From DASUFH01 sp036274645 (GTDB lineage: Bacteria; Acidobacteriota; Terriglobia; 20CM-2-55-15), in NCBI GenBank assembly GCA_036274645.1, contig DASUFH010000070.1:1-14291 (forward strand): a stretch of 14,291 bases of DNA. The letters run 5' to 3'. Shown in pieces: positions 1-6,399 of this stretch (within the stretch, counting starts at the first letter, position 1; every line of letters starts with the position of its first letter). The notes beneath the pieces are model-generated. The model saw nothing but the letters and a program-made list of their open reading frames with translations, did not search any database and was not told the DNA's origin. Both the position numbers and the translations under genes were made by a program.

Positions 1-27
1 CGAAACGCTGGGCGGTCATAGACCGCT
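1..27. repeat. REP-like palindrome, copy A (cut by the window edge)
   Basis: The core is GGCGGTC-ATA-GACCGCT (11-27), a 7-bp stem with a 3-base loop and one mismatch at the end. It is preceded by cgaaacgctg. The same flank (cgaaacgttg) and core occur at 6281-6307, and the reverse orientation at 6220-6246. Here the palindrome overlaps the stop codon (16-18, minus strand) of the neighbouring methyltransferase gene, so it supplies that gene's last codons. It may also act as a transcript-end hairpin, which is an inference. Confidence 0.7.
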
Positions 28-762
28 GAACAGCAGCGCGTCGCGGCTGAGGGTGACCTCCAGCGCATCGGTTTCCGGCATCCGTTTGGGGCGATAGGTT
101 GCGACGGCAAGGTCGCGCAGCGCCTGGCGGTCGAGGGTGACGCGCCGGGACAGGCGTTCCAGCCGTTCGAGTCTGAATGCTTCGGCAAACATGCGGATCG
201 TTCTTTCCACGCGATCGCGCGTCTGGCCGCGCAACTCCACCAGGTCGTCGGGTCCCGGAATCACAACGATCAGCCTGCCCTCCGGGTGGAGGACTCGTCG
301 AAACTCGGTGGGGTTATGCCTTCCCGTAATGGACGTCAGCGCGCCGAATGATTGATCCGCGTAAGGCAGGAACCGGTCGGCGTTGGCGACAATGAATCGG
401 GCTTCGGGATGGCGGCGCGCCGCCATTTCGATTGCCGCCGTAGATATGTCCACCCCGTGCAACGGTCCGTTGAAGTTGGCGAAGTAGAGCGCCTCGCCGC
501 ATCCCACGTCCAGTAAAGGGCCTGTCGGCAGCATCGTCGTGATGGCTTCGAAAAAAGGCAATTCGACGCCGCGCTCGAAAACGCGCCGGCGCGCGGCCAG
601 CAATTCGGCATCGTCTCCCGGCGCGCGGGATCGACGGTCCTGTGGCTGGAGCAGATTGACGTATCCCTGGCGCGCCACATCGAAAGAATGGCCGGCCGGG
701 CACACCCAGCGGCGTTCGGCTGCGGCCAGGGGTTGCCGGCAGCCGCGCACTGTGCAGAGCAT
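16..762 (-). CDS. rlmA: RlmA-like 23S rRNA (guanine-N1) methyltransferase
   Basis: This 248-residue protein resembles the RlmA family, which methylates N1 of a guanine in 23S rRNA helix 35 using S-adenosylmethionine. The N-terminus carries a zinc-finger-like set: C3, C8, C21 and H25, within CPAGHSFDVARQGYVNLL. This is followed by the family's RSRAPGDDAELLAARR stretch. A Rossmann methyltransferase core follows, with LLDVGCGE (residues 83-90) as SAM motif I, HGVDIS (102-107) and VVIPGPDDLVELRG near 166-179, matching the RlmA ATPGPxHLxELKG motif. ATG at 762 is chosen because the zinc finger begins two residues later and the next upstream start would run deep into trpC. It lies 19 bases after the trpC stop, so it is probably the last gene of the his-trp operon. 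Its C3-X4-C8 spacing is wider than the CxxC of E. coli RlmA. The subtype (RlmAI or RlmAII) and target base cannot be read from sequence. The final codons and stop lie in a REP-like palindrome. Confidence 0.8.
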   Translation of the reverse strand: MLCTVRGCRQPLAAAERRWVCPAGHSFDVARQGYVNLLQPQDRRSRAPGDDAELLAARRRVFERGVELPFFEAITTMLPTGPLLDVGCGEALYFANFNGPLHGVDISTAAIEMAARRHPEARFIVANADRFLPYADQSFGALTSITGRHNPTEFRRVLHPEGRLIVVIPGPDDLVELRGQTRDRVERTIRMFAEAFRLERLERLSRRVTLDRQALRDLAVATYRPKRMPETDALEVTLSRDALLFSGL

Positions 763-781
763 CGTGACGATGGCGGGATCC

Positions 782-1573
782 TCAGAGAAGGGCGCCGATG
801 GCGGTGGCCGGATTGTCGGAAGTGAGCAGGTGTTCGCCGACCAGAAACGCGTCGGCGCCGGCGCCCAGCAGGCGGTCGATGTCGGCGCGCGCATGGATAC
901 CGCTTTCGACGACGAAGATGCGATCGTCTGGAATCTTCGCGCCGAGGCGAACGGAAGTTTCGACATCGACGGCGAACGTCTTCAGATCGCGATTGTTGAC
1001 GCCGATGATCGGCGCGCCGGCGGCGAGCGCATCGTCGAGTTCCGCCTCGTCGTGAACCTCCACCAGGGCGTCGAGCGAGAGTTCCCGCGCCAGGGCGGCC
1101 AGCGAGGCGATCTCGTCCGAGTCCAGCATCGACGCGATCAACAGGATCGCGCTGGCGCCGACTGCGCGGGTTTCGTAAACCTGATACGGCTCGAAGACGA
1201 AGTCCTTGCGCAGGACCGGCAGGTCCGACACTTTGCGGACTCGTGAAATCCATTCCACGCTGCCCTGGAAGAAGTCTTCTTCCGTGACGACCGAAATGGC
1301 CGAAGCGCCCGCCGCCGAATAGGTCCGCGCCAGCGCCTCGACATCGAACGCGGTCCGGAATACCCCTTTTGATGGAGAGGCCTTTTTGATTTCGGCAATC
1401 AGCCGGACCTTCTTTGGATTGGCAAGCGCGGCGGCAAACGATGGCGCCGGCCCCGTGGTCTGGGCCATGCGTCGGACAATGGCTTCCGGCACGCGCATTT
1501 TCGCGTTGCGCAGCCGATCGCGCTGGGCGCGGACAATTTTCGCGAGGATATGGCCGTCGCCGAGCGGTTTCAT
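782..1573 (-). CDS. trpC: Indole-3-glycerol-phosphate synthase
   Basis: TrpC closes the ring of 1-(2-carboxyphenylamino)-1-deoxyribulose 5-phosphate to indole-3-glycerol phosphate, the fourth committed step of tryptophan synthesis. The 263-residue length is normal for a monofunctional TIM-barrel enzyme. Hallmarks in order are IAEIKKASPSKGV (active-site Lys strand), VVTEEDFFQGS, PVLRKDFVFEPYQVYE (catalytic Lys), ALVEVHDEAEL (catalytic Glu), IIGVNNRDLKTF and FVVESGI followed by FLVGEHLL (phosphate binding). The ATG overlaps the trpD stop as ATGA (1570-1573), so translational coupling is likely. It is not fused to trpF as in E. coli, and no trpF follows in this window. The assignment is firm. 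Confidence 0.96.
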   Translation of the reverse strand: MKPLGDGHILAKIVRAQRDRLRNAKMRVPEAIVRRMAQTTGPAPSFAAALANPKKVRLIAEIKKASPSKGVFRTAFDVEALARTYSAAGASAISVVTEEDFFQGSVEWISRVRKVSDLPVLRKDFVFEPYQVYETRAVGASAILLIASMLDSDEIASLAALARELSLDALVEVHDEAELDDALAAGAPIIGVNNRDLKTFAVDVETSVRLGAKIPDDRIFVVESGIHARADIDRLLGAGADAFLVGEHLLTSDNPATAIGALL

Positions 1574-2604
1574 GCCGATACTTTACGAACTGCGTGGAGC
1601 GTTTCCAGCGCGCGCCCGCTGTTGATCGAGTCGATGGCGCGATGGAAGCCTTCCTTGAACGTTTCGGTGACGCCGGCGGCGGTGAGCGCGATGGCCGCAT
1701 TCAATAGAACGATTTCCCGGTGGGGGCCCCGTTGCCCCTTCAGCACATTTTCGATGGTCGCCGCATTGGCCGCCGCGTCGCCGCCGGTAATGGCGGAAGC
1801 GGGAACCCGCGCAATTCCGAAATCTTCCGGGGCCACGACGCGCCGGGTGATGGCGCCATCGCGCAATTCCACGATCCGTGTCTGGGCGGAGATGGATACC
1901 TCGTCGACGCCGTCCACGCCGTGCACCACATAGGCGTGTCGCACGCCGAGACCGAGAAGCGCTTCCGCAATCAGATCGACAAGAATCTCCGAATACACAC
2001 CGACCACCTGAAAATCCGGCAGCGCGGGATTGGCCAGCGGGCCGAGGATGTTGAAGACCGTTGGCATCCTCAGTTGATTGCGGATCGGCATGGCGTGTTT
2101 CATGGCGCCGTGAAAGCGGGGCGCGAAAAGGAATCCGAATCCGATTTCCGTGACGGAGTGGCGCAGCCGGTCCATGGGCATCTGGATGTTGACGCCGAGC
2201 GCTTCGAGCACACCGGCGCTGCCGCAGCCGCGGGTGGACCGGTTTCCGTGTTTGGCCACCCGCGCGCCGCCTCCGGCCGCCACGAAGGCGGTGGCCGTCG
2301 AAATGTTGAACGTGGTGGCGCCGTCCCCGCCCGTTCCGCACGTGTCGAGCGTCGAGGCCAGCGGCTGCCCTTCCCAGAATCGTTCGGCCTTGTCCCGCAG
2401 GGAGCGCGTGAATCCGACGAGTTCCGCGGCCGTTTCGCCCTTCATCCGCAGTCCGACCAGAAACGCCGCGATCTGGGCGTCGGTGGCGGCGCCCGTCATG
2501 ATCACGTCCATGGCGGCCCGCGCTTCGGTTTCGTTCAGATGCTCGCGGCGGATCACCTTGTGGGTGAGGTCGACGAGCGTTTCTCCGGTTGCCTGTTTGC
2601 TCAC
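1570..2604 (-). CDS. trpD: Anthranilate phosphoribosyltransferase
   Basis: TrpD transfers the phosphoribosyl group of PRPP to anthranilate. The 344-residue protein has the usual helical N-terminal domain (about residues 1-75). The PRPP/anthranilate-binding domain follows, with DTCGTGGDGATTFNIST (glycine-rich PRPP loop), KHGNRSTRGCGSAGVLEALG and FLFAPRFHGAMKH, then RxQLRMPTVFNILGPLANP and VVHGVDGVDEVS. The stretch after KHGNR (STRGCGSAG) differs slightly from the common S-x-S-GSAD form, but the core is intact. It starts with an ATGA overlap on trpG and ends with one on trpC. It is a stand-alone enzyme, not fused to TrpG. Confidence 0.96.
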   Translation of the reverse strand: MSKQATGETLVDLTHKVIRREHLNETEARAAMDVIMTGAATDAQIAAFLVGLRMKGETAAELVGFTRSLRDKAERFWEGQPLASTLDTCGTGGDGATTFNISTATAFVAAGGGARVAKHGNRSTRGCGSAGVLEALGVNIQMPMDRLRHSVTEIGFGFLFAPRFHGAMKHAMPIRNQLRMPTVFNILGPLANPALPDFQVVGVYSEILVDLIAEALLGLGVRHAYVVHGVDGVDEVSISAQTRIVELRDGAITRRVVAPEDFGIARVPASAITGGDAAANAATIENVLKGQRGPHREIVLLNAAIALTAAGVTETFKEGFHRAIDSINSGRALETLHAVRKVSA

Positions 2605-3164
2605 TCGCCCGATCCCACAAAGTTGCGCAACAACTGCTTGCCGACGTCAGTCATGATCGATTCCGGATGGAACTGGATGCCCTCCACGGGGTACTCCCGG
2701 TGCCGCAAGCCCATCACGACGTCGTCGGAGGTACGCGCGCTGATTTCAAGACAGTCTGGAATGTCGGTCACCATGAGGGAATGATAACGAGTGGCCAGAA
2801 AACCTTGAGGTAAATCCTTAAACACGCTCCGGCCGTCATGGAAAATCTGGCTGGTCTTGCCGTGCATGAGTGTGGGCGCGCGGACAATGGAACCGCCGAA
2901 GACCTCGCCGATGGCCTGATGACCCAGGCATACGCCGAGGATCGGGATCGAACGGTGAAATCGCTCGATCAGGCTCTCGGATACACCCGCGTCTTTGGGC
3001 GCGCCGGGTCCCGGGGAGATCACGATCCGGTCGGGTTTCAGGGCGGCGATTTCGTCGAGTGTGATCTTGTCGTTTCGAAAGATCCGGAGGTCCTGCCCCA
3101 TTTCGCCCAGATACTGAACGAGGTTGTAGGTAAAGGAATCGTAGTTGTCGATGACGAGAATCAC
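2601..3164 (-). CDS. trpG: Anthranilate synthase component II (glutamine amidotransferase)
   Basis: TrpG hydrolyses glutamine and passes ammonia to TrpE for anthranilate synthesis. The 187-residue length is that of a single class-I amidotransferase domain. It opens with MILVIDNYDSFTYNLVQYL and carries the oxyanion segment ISPGPGAPKDAG (49-60). The catalytic triad is visible: C79 in GVCLGHQAIGEVFGG, and H166 and E168 in IQFHPES. PabA of folate synthesis is nearly identical in motifs and some bacteria use one subunit for both pathways. The position between trpE and trpD makes TrpG the main role here. Dual use cannot be judged from this window, although folC lies nearby. The junctions on both sides are ATGA overlaps. 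Confidence 0.95.
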   Translation of the reverse strand: MILVIDNYDSFTYNLVQYLGEMGQDLRIFRNDKITLDEIAALKPDRIVISPGPGAPKDAGVSESLIERFHRSIPILGVCLGHQAIGEVFGGSIVRAPTLMHGKTSQIFHDGRSVFKDLPQGFLATRYHSLMVTDIPDCLEISARTSDDVVMGLRHREYPVEGIQFHPESIMTDVGKQLLRNFVGSGE

Positions 3165-4621
3165 AGCTCGAATCCTTTCTCGGCCAGCGCCACCGCGCGA
3201 ATCAACGCGCGGGACTTGTTGACCGTTTCCATATATTCGCGTTCCGGATCGGAGTCCGCCACGATGCCGCCGCCGGCCTGAATGTATCCCTTGCCATCGC
3301 GCGCCACCAGCGTGCGGATGGCGATGCAGGAATCCAGGTTGCCGCTGAAATCCGCATACAGCACGGCGCCGGCATAAACCCCGCGCCGCGTCGGCTCGAG
3401 CGCGTCGATGATTTCCATGGCCCGCACTTTGGGGGCGCCGGAAACCGTGCCGGCGGGGAAACAGGCCATCAGCGTGTCCCAGCGGTCCACGTGTCCGGCC
3501 AGATCTCCCCGCAGCGCGGACACCAGGTGCATGACGTGGGAATAGCGTTCGATGAACATCAGCTTTTCCACGCGCACCGTGCCGTAGCTGGCAACGCGTC
3601 CGAGATCGTTGCGTCCCAGGTCGACCAGCATGATGTGCTCGGCGCGCTCCTTTTCGTCCGCCGCCAGTTCGCGGACTAGTGATTCGTCCTCGTCTGCGTC
3701 CGCGCCGCGCGGCCGGGTACCCGCAATCGGGCGGTAATGGACCTGCCCGTTTTCGACTTTGACCAGCATTTCGGGCGAGGACCCGACGATGGCCGCATCG
3801 GGCATCTTCAGGAAATACATGTATGGCGACGGATTTACCATGCGCAGCGCCCGATAGATCTCGAAGGGAGACGTCTTCAGGTCCACTTCAAAACGCTGCG
3901 CCAGCACGACCTGGAAGATATCGCCCGCGGCAATATGTTCTTTCGCCTGGGCGACGGCCTCGAGATAGTCCGGCTTGGCGAAGTTCGACCGGACCTGCGG
4001 ATCGCCCTCGCCCTTTGCCGATGGAGGGATTTCGATCGGCGCTGCCAGCAGGGCTTCGATCCGCTCGATTTCTTCGACCGCCTGCTCGTACTGCCTTTCG
4101 ATGGAATCGGCCGATTCATCGACCAGGAGGTTTGAAATGATGTGGATCTGCCGTTTAACGTGATCGAAGGCGAGGACGGTCCTGTAGAACATCAACGCCG
4201 CGTCGTCAATGCCCAGATCGTCGCGTCCGGTATCGGGGATGTCTTCGACGAGCCGCACCATGTCGTAACCAAAATAGCCGACCGCGCCGCCCGTGAATGG
4301 AGGCAGACCGGGTAGCTTGACCGAGCGGAAGCGCGCGAAGGCCTGGCGGACCTCGCCGATGAAATCGCCGGATTCGCCACGGGCGCGGCGGCAGATTCTG
4401 AACGGATCGCAGCCCAGGAACGAATAACGCGCGATCGTTTCGCCGCCTTCCACGCTTTCCAGCAGGAAGGCGTAGGGGCGATTGCGTTCCAGCTTGTAGA
4501 ACGCGGAAACCGGCGTGAGCAGGTCCGCGATGACGGACTTGTACACGGGGATTACATTGCCGCGCTCGCGAAGCGCTGGAATATCGCCGATACGAGGATG
4601 GATGGATGCCGAAGCTTTCAT
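3161..4621 (-). CDS. trpE: Anthranilate synthase component I
   Basis: TrpE converts chorismate to anthranilate, using ammonia from TrpG. The 486-residue protein has the N-terminal domain with the LLES motif (residues 53-56, within AFLLESVEGGE). In this family that motif forms the tryptophan feedback-inhibition site, so allosteric control by tryptophan is likely. The C-terminal chorismate-binding domain shows DIFQVVLAQRF, PSPYMYFLK, IAGTRPRG, DLGRNDLGRVA, FPAGTVSGAPKVRAMEII, RRGVYAGAVLY and the closing YIQAGGGIVADSDPEREY. The LLES motif and the trp neighbours favour TrpE over PabB. The start ATG overlaps the hisIE stop (ATGA, 4618-4621), which physically joins the histidine and tryptophan parts of the operon. 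Confidence 0.96.
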   Translation of the reverse strand: MKASASIHPRIGDIPALRERGNVIPVYKSVIADLLTPVSAFYKLERNRPYAFLLESVEGGETIARYSFLGCDPFRICRRARGESGDFIGEVRQAFARFRSVKLPGLPPFTGGAVGYFGYDMVRLVEDIPDTGRDDLGIDDAALMFYRTVLAFDHVKRQIHIISNLLVDESADSIERQYEQAVEEIERIEALLAAPIEIPPSAKGEGDPQVRSNFAKPDYLEAVAQAKEHIAAGDIFQVVLAQRFEVDLKTSPFEIYRALRMVNPSPYMYFLKMPDAAIVGSSPEMLVKVENGQVHYRPIAGTRPRGADADEDESLVRELAADEKERAEHIMLVDLGRNDLGRVASYGTVRVEKLMFIERYSHVMHLVSALRGDLAGHVDRWDTLMACFPAGTVSGAPKVRAMEIIDALEPTRRGVYAGAVLYADFSGNLDSCIAIRTLVARDGKGYIQAGGGIVADSDPEREYMETVNKSRALIRAVALAEKGFEL

Positions 4622-5262
4622 GCCCGACCTCCTCCCTGCTTTTCACCGGCGGATCGGTGGCGGCGGTCGAGCTCCTGTCCGATCTCCTCCAGAGTCACGC
4701 CTTTGGCGACCAGCATCACGATCAGGTGATACAGCAGGTCCGACGTCTCTTCGACAATGCGCGCGTGTTCGGTGTTCTTGGCGGCGATTACGGTTTCGAC
4801 GGCTTCTTCGCCCACCTTCTGAACGATCTTGTCGATGCCGGATTCGAAGAGCCTGGTGGTATAGCTGCCCTCCGGTCGTTCCTTGAATCGCTGCGCGATC
4901 AATGTCTGGAGCGCCGATAATGTGGCTTCCAGCCGGGGTTCCACGCCGAAGCACGAATACGCGCCGGTATGGCAGGCGGGGCCCTGCGGCTCGACTTCGA
5001 CGAGGACCGTATCGGAGTCGCAGTCCAGGCGCACCCCGGTCACCTTCTGGAAGTTTCCCGACGTTGCGCCTTTGTGCCATAGCTCGTTCCGGCTGCGGCT
5101 CCAGAAATGCGTTTCCCCGCGCTCGAGCGTCAGACGAAGCGCCTCGGCGTTCATGTAGGCCAGGGTTAAAACTTCACGCGTCCGTCGATCCTGCACGATG
5201 GCGGGGATCAGGCCATCGGGATTGAAGCGCGCCTGTTCGAGGATGGAATCCGAGTTATTCAT
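4618..5262 (-). CDS. hisIE: Bifunctional phosphoribosyl-AMP cyclohydrolase / phosphoribosyl-ATP pyrophosphatase
   Basis: This 214-residue fusion carries out the second and third steps of histidine synthesis. The N-terminal HisI domain (about 1-112) has LTLAYMNAEAL, FWSRSRNELWHKGATSGN and the zinc/metal ligands C81 (DCDSD), C97 and C104 (ACHTGAYSC). The C-terminal HisE domain (about 115-205) has GSYTTRLFESGIDKIVQKVGEEAVE followed by EETSDLLYHLIVML, the helical MazG-like pyrophosphatase core. The start at 5262 is fixed by the ATGA overlap with the hisF stop and by the usual HisI N-terminal length. A longer upstream extension in frame would lie wholly inside hisF. The end overlaps trpE by ATGA. 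The tail after HisE (GEKQGGGRA) is low-complexity and probably disordered. Confidence 0.95.
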   Translation of the reverse strand: MNNSDSILEQARFNPDGLIPAIVQDRRTREVLTLAYMNAEALRLTLERGETHFWSRSRNELWHKGATSGNFQKVTGVRLDCDSDTVLVEVEPQGPACHTGAYSCFGVEPRLEATLSALQTLIAQRFKERPEGSYTTRLFESGIDKIVQKVGEEAVETVIAAKNTEHARIVEETSDLLYHLIVMLVAKGVTLEEIGQELDRRHRSAGEKQGGGRA

Positions 5263-6011
5263 CGCACCAGCACTCCGCGTTCGCGCAAATAGGATTTGGC
5301 CTGGGGAATCGTCAGTTCCCGGAAATGAAAGATCGACGCGGCCAGGACGGCGCTGGCCGCCCCGTCGGTCAGCCCGTGATACAGGTGTTCGAGATTGCCC
5401 GCTCCACCCGAAGCGATCACCGGGATTGCGACCGATGTGGCGATGGCTCGCGTCAGTTCCAGGTCGTAGCCCTTTTTGGTGCCGTCGGCGTCCATGCTGG
5501 TCAGGAGGATCTCCCCTGCGCCGAGCTGTTCGACGCGTTTGGCCCATTCGACAGCGTCGAGGTCGGTGGGCGCGCGCCCGCCATGCGTGTAGACGCGTCC
5601 GCGTCCGCTCTCGCGTCTGGCGTCGATGGCGACGACGATGCACTGGCTGCCGAAGCGTTCAGCCGAGTCCTTGACGAGGGAGGGATTTTCGACCGCAGCC
5701 GTGTTCAGCGAAACCTTGTCCGCCCCGGAGCGCAGGATATCCTGGATATCGTCCACGGTCCGCAGACCGCCCCCTACCGTGAACGGGATATTGATGGCGT
5801 CAGCGACATGTTCGACCATCTCCGCCACGATGTTGCGCCGGTCGGAGGAGGCCGTGATATCGAGAAATACCAGTTCGTCGGCGCCTTCCTCGGAATAACG
5901 CAGACCGCAGGAAATCGGGTCGCCGGCGTCCCGTAGTCCCACGAAGTGAATGCCTTTGACGACACGGCCGTCTTTGACGTCGAGACAGGGAATGATGCGT
6001 TTTGCCAACAT
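5259..6011 (-). CDS. hisF: Imidazole glycerol phosphate synthase, cyclase subunit
   Basis: HisF, with the glutaminase HisH, converts PRFAR to imidazole glycerol phosphate and AICAR. The 250-residue TIM barrel starts MLAKRIIPCLDVKDGRVVKG. The two catalytic aspartates fall at the canonical positions D11 and D130 (VVAIDARR). Phosphate-binding loops are FTVGGGLRT and VIASGGAGN. The start is supported by a GGTGAG Shine-Dalgarno sequence (6017-6022) five bases upstream. hisH and hisA are not in the window, so the remaining his genes must lie elsewhere. It is the first gene of the apparent his-trp operon. A 65-base gap separates it from an upstream His/Trp-rich leader reading frame. Confidence 0.97.
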   Translation of the reverse strand: MLAKRIIPCLDVKDGRVVKGIHFVGLRDAGDPISCGLRYSEEGADELVFLDITASSDRRNIVAEMVEHVADAINIPFTVGGGLRTVDDIQDILRSGADKVSLNTAAVENPSLVKDSAERFGSQCIVVAIDARRESGRGRVYTHGGRAPTDLDAVEWAKRVEQLGAGEILLTSMDADGTKKGYDLELTRAIATSVAIPVIASGGAGNLEHLYHGLTDGAASAVLAASIFHFRELTIPQAKSYLRERGVLVR

Positions 6012-6016
6012 ACGAT

Positions 6017-6039
6017 CTCACCAGTGAGTTTTAGCTAAA
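6017..6039 (-). promoter_or_regulatory. hisF ribosome-binding region with overlapping palindromes
   Basis: On the minus strand, GGTGAG (6022-6017) is the Shine-Dalgarno sequence for hisF. It is the right arm of CTCAC-TG-GTGAG (6028-6017), which can form a short 4-5-bp hairpin that would mask it. Immediately upstream is the perfect 10-base palindrome TTTAGCTAAA (6030-6039). The palindromes are seen directly. A role as an operator or as a translation-controlling hairpin is inference. Confidence 0.4.
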
Positions 6040-6059
6040 TCGGTTAAGGAAGCGGAGGG

Positions 6060-6085
6060 AAAAGCAGCGATGGGATCTACCGCCA
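6060..6085 (-). terminator. Weak candidate attenuator hairpin after the leader peptide
   Basis: The minus-strand RNA UGGCGGU (6085-6079), loop AGAUCCC, AUCGCUG (6071-6065) can pair over 7 positions, three of them G-U. It is followed by C and then four U (6063-6060). The left arm starts on the Trp codon of the leader frame and includes its stop. The stem is weak and the U-run short, so this may not terminate. No longer GC-rich hairpin with a U-tract is visible between the leader frame and hisF. Confidence 0.25.
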
Positions 6086-6118
6086 GTGTCTCGCGAGATG
6101 GATATGCCCGGCACGCAT
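6077..6118 (-). CDS. Putative his-trp operon leader peptide (MRAGHIHLARHWR)
   Basis: This 13-codon frame reads M-R-A-G-H-I-H-L-A-R-H-W-R-stop. Three of 13 codons are His (6106-6104, 6100-6098, 6088-6086) and one is Trp (6085-6083), with His-Trp adjacent near the end. It sits 65 bases upstream of the first gene of an operon that makes exactly these two amino acids. Leader peptides rich in the regulated amino acid are the basis of ribosome-mediated attenuation of his and trp operons in other bacteria. No Shine-Dalgarno sequence precedes it, but a TACAAT box ends 7 bases before the ATG, so the transcript could start at or within a base or two of the start codon (leaderless). It is too short for homology evidence, and a chance small frame cannot be excluded. 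The match of codon content and position is the argument. Confidence 0.5.
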   Translation of the reverse strand: MRAGHIHLARHWR

Positions 6119-6125
6119 GCCAGCA

Positions 6126-6131
6126 ATTGTA
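6126..6131 (-). promoter_or_regulatory. Candidate -10 box (TACAAT) of the his-trp operon
   Basis: TACAAT on the minus strand is close to the sigma-70 consensus TATAAT. It would place the transcription start at or next to the ATG of the leader frame at 6118. No convincing -35 element is found at 16-18 bases upstream (CTCGCC at 17). Either the promoter is weak or activator-dependent, or this box is fortuitous. Confidence 0.35.
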
Positions 6132-6180
6132 TCGCAACTTTTCGAATCGGCGAGGACCAATTATTGAAGGGCCACGATCG

Positions 6181-6212
6181 CCCCATCCCCCATCCCCGTC
6201 CCCTTGTTCCCC
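6181..6212 (-). other. G-quadruplex motif (five G-tracts on the minus strand)
   Basis: The plus strand has C-tracts of at least four at 6181-6184, 6187-6191, 6194-6197, 6200-6203 and 6209-6212, separated by spacers of 2, 2, 2 and 5 bases. On the minus strand this is a strong G4 pattern with short loops. It lies about 50 bases upstream of the candidate his-trp -10 box and abuts the REP-like pair. The pattern is seen; folding and function are inferred. Confidence 0.5.
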
Positions 6213-6318
6213 TTGTAGGGGCGGTCTATGACCGCCCGACGTTTCAGGGGTGAACTTCTGTTAAGTCAGGGATTCCATTCCGAAACGTTGGGCGGTCATA
6301 GACCGCCCCTTCTACAAG
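6209..6318. repeat. Facing pair of REP-like palindromes (REPIN-like, copies B and C)
   Basis: Copy B (6211-6246) has core GGCGGTC-TAT-GACCGCC (6220-6236) followed by cgacgtttc. Copy C (6281-6318) is its inverted counterpart: cgaaacgttg, then GGCGGTC-ATA-GACCGCC (6291-6307), then ccttctacaag. The two copies are reverse complements over about 36 bases with few differences, separated by about 34 bases. The pair could therefore form one long hairpin as well as two small ones. CCCC-TTGTA-GGGG (6209-6221) adds a further small hairpin. The arrangement is like REP doublets mobilised by RAYT (IS200-like) transposases. No such gene is present here. Confidence 0.7.
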
Positions 6319-6399
6319 CAGGCGGGGACCCGGAACGTTTCTGCTTTGTAAGGCTGATCAGGCGGGGAATACGCTCAATCACGTTACTCTCGCTTCGTG

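Noticed and set aside
336..1700. A 454-codon minus-strand frame across trpC and the methyltransferase
   Set aside because: It is an alternate frame of a GC-rich region, Arg/Pro/Ser-rich with no family motif. The trpC and rlmA-like frames in the same stretch carry complete motifs.
1720..2784. A 354-codon plus-strand frame antisense to trpD and trpG
   Set aside because: It is the antisense shadow of well-supported genes, with unnatural His/Arg/Gly-rich composition and no ribosome site or motif.
6012..6180. A T-box riboswitch or TRAP-type (G/U)AG repeat leader before hisF
   Set aside because: No T-box consensus (UGGNACC-type) sequence and no regular GAG/UAG triplet array are seen. The leader-peptide reading explains the region better.
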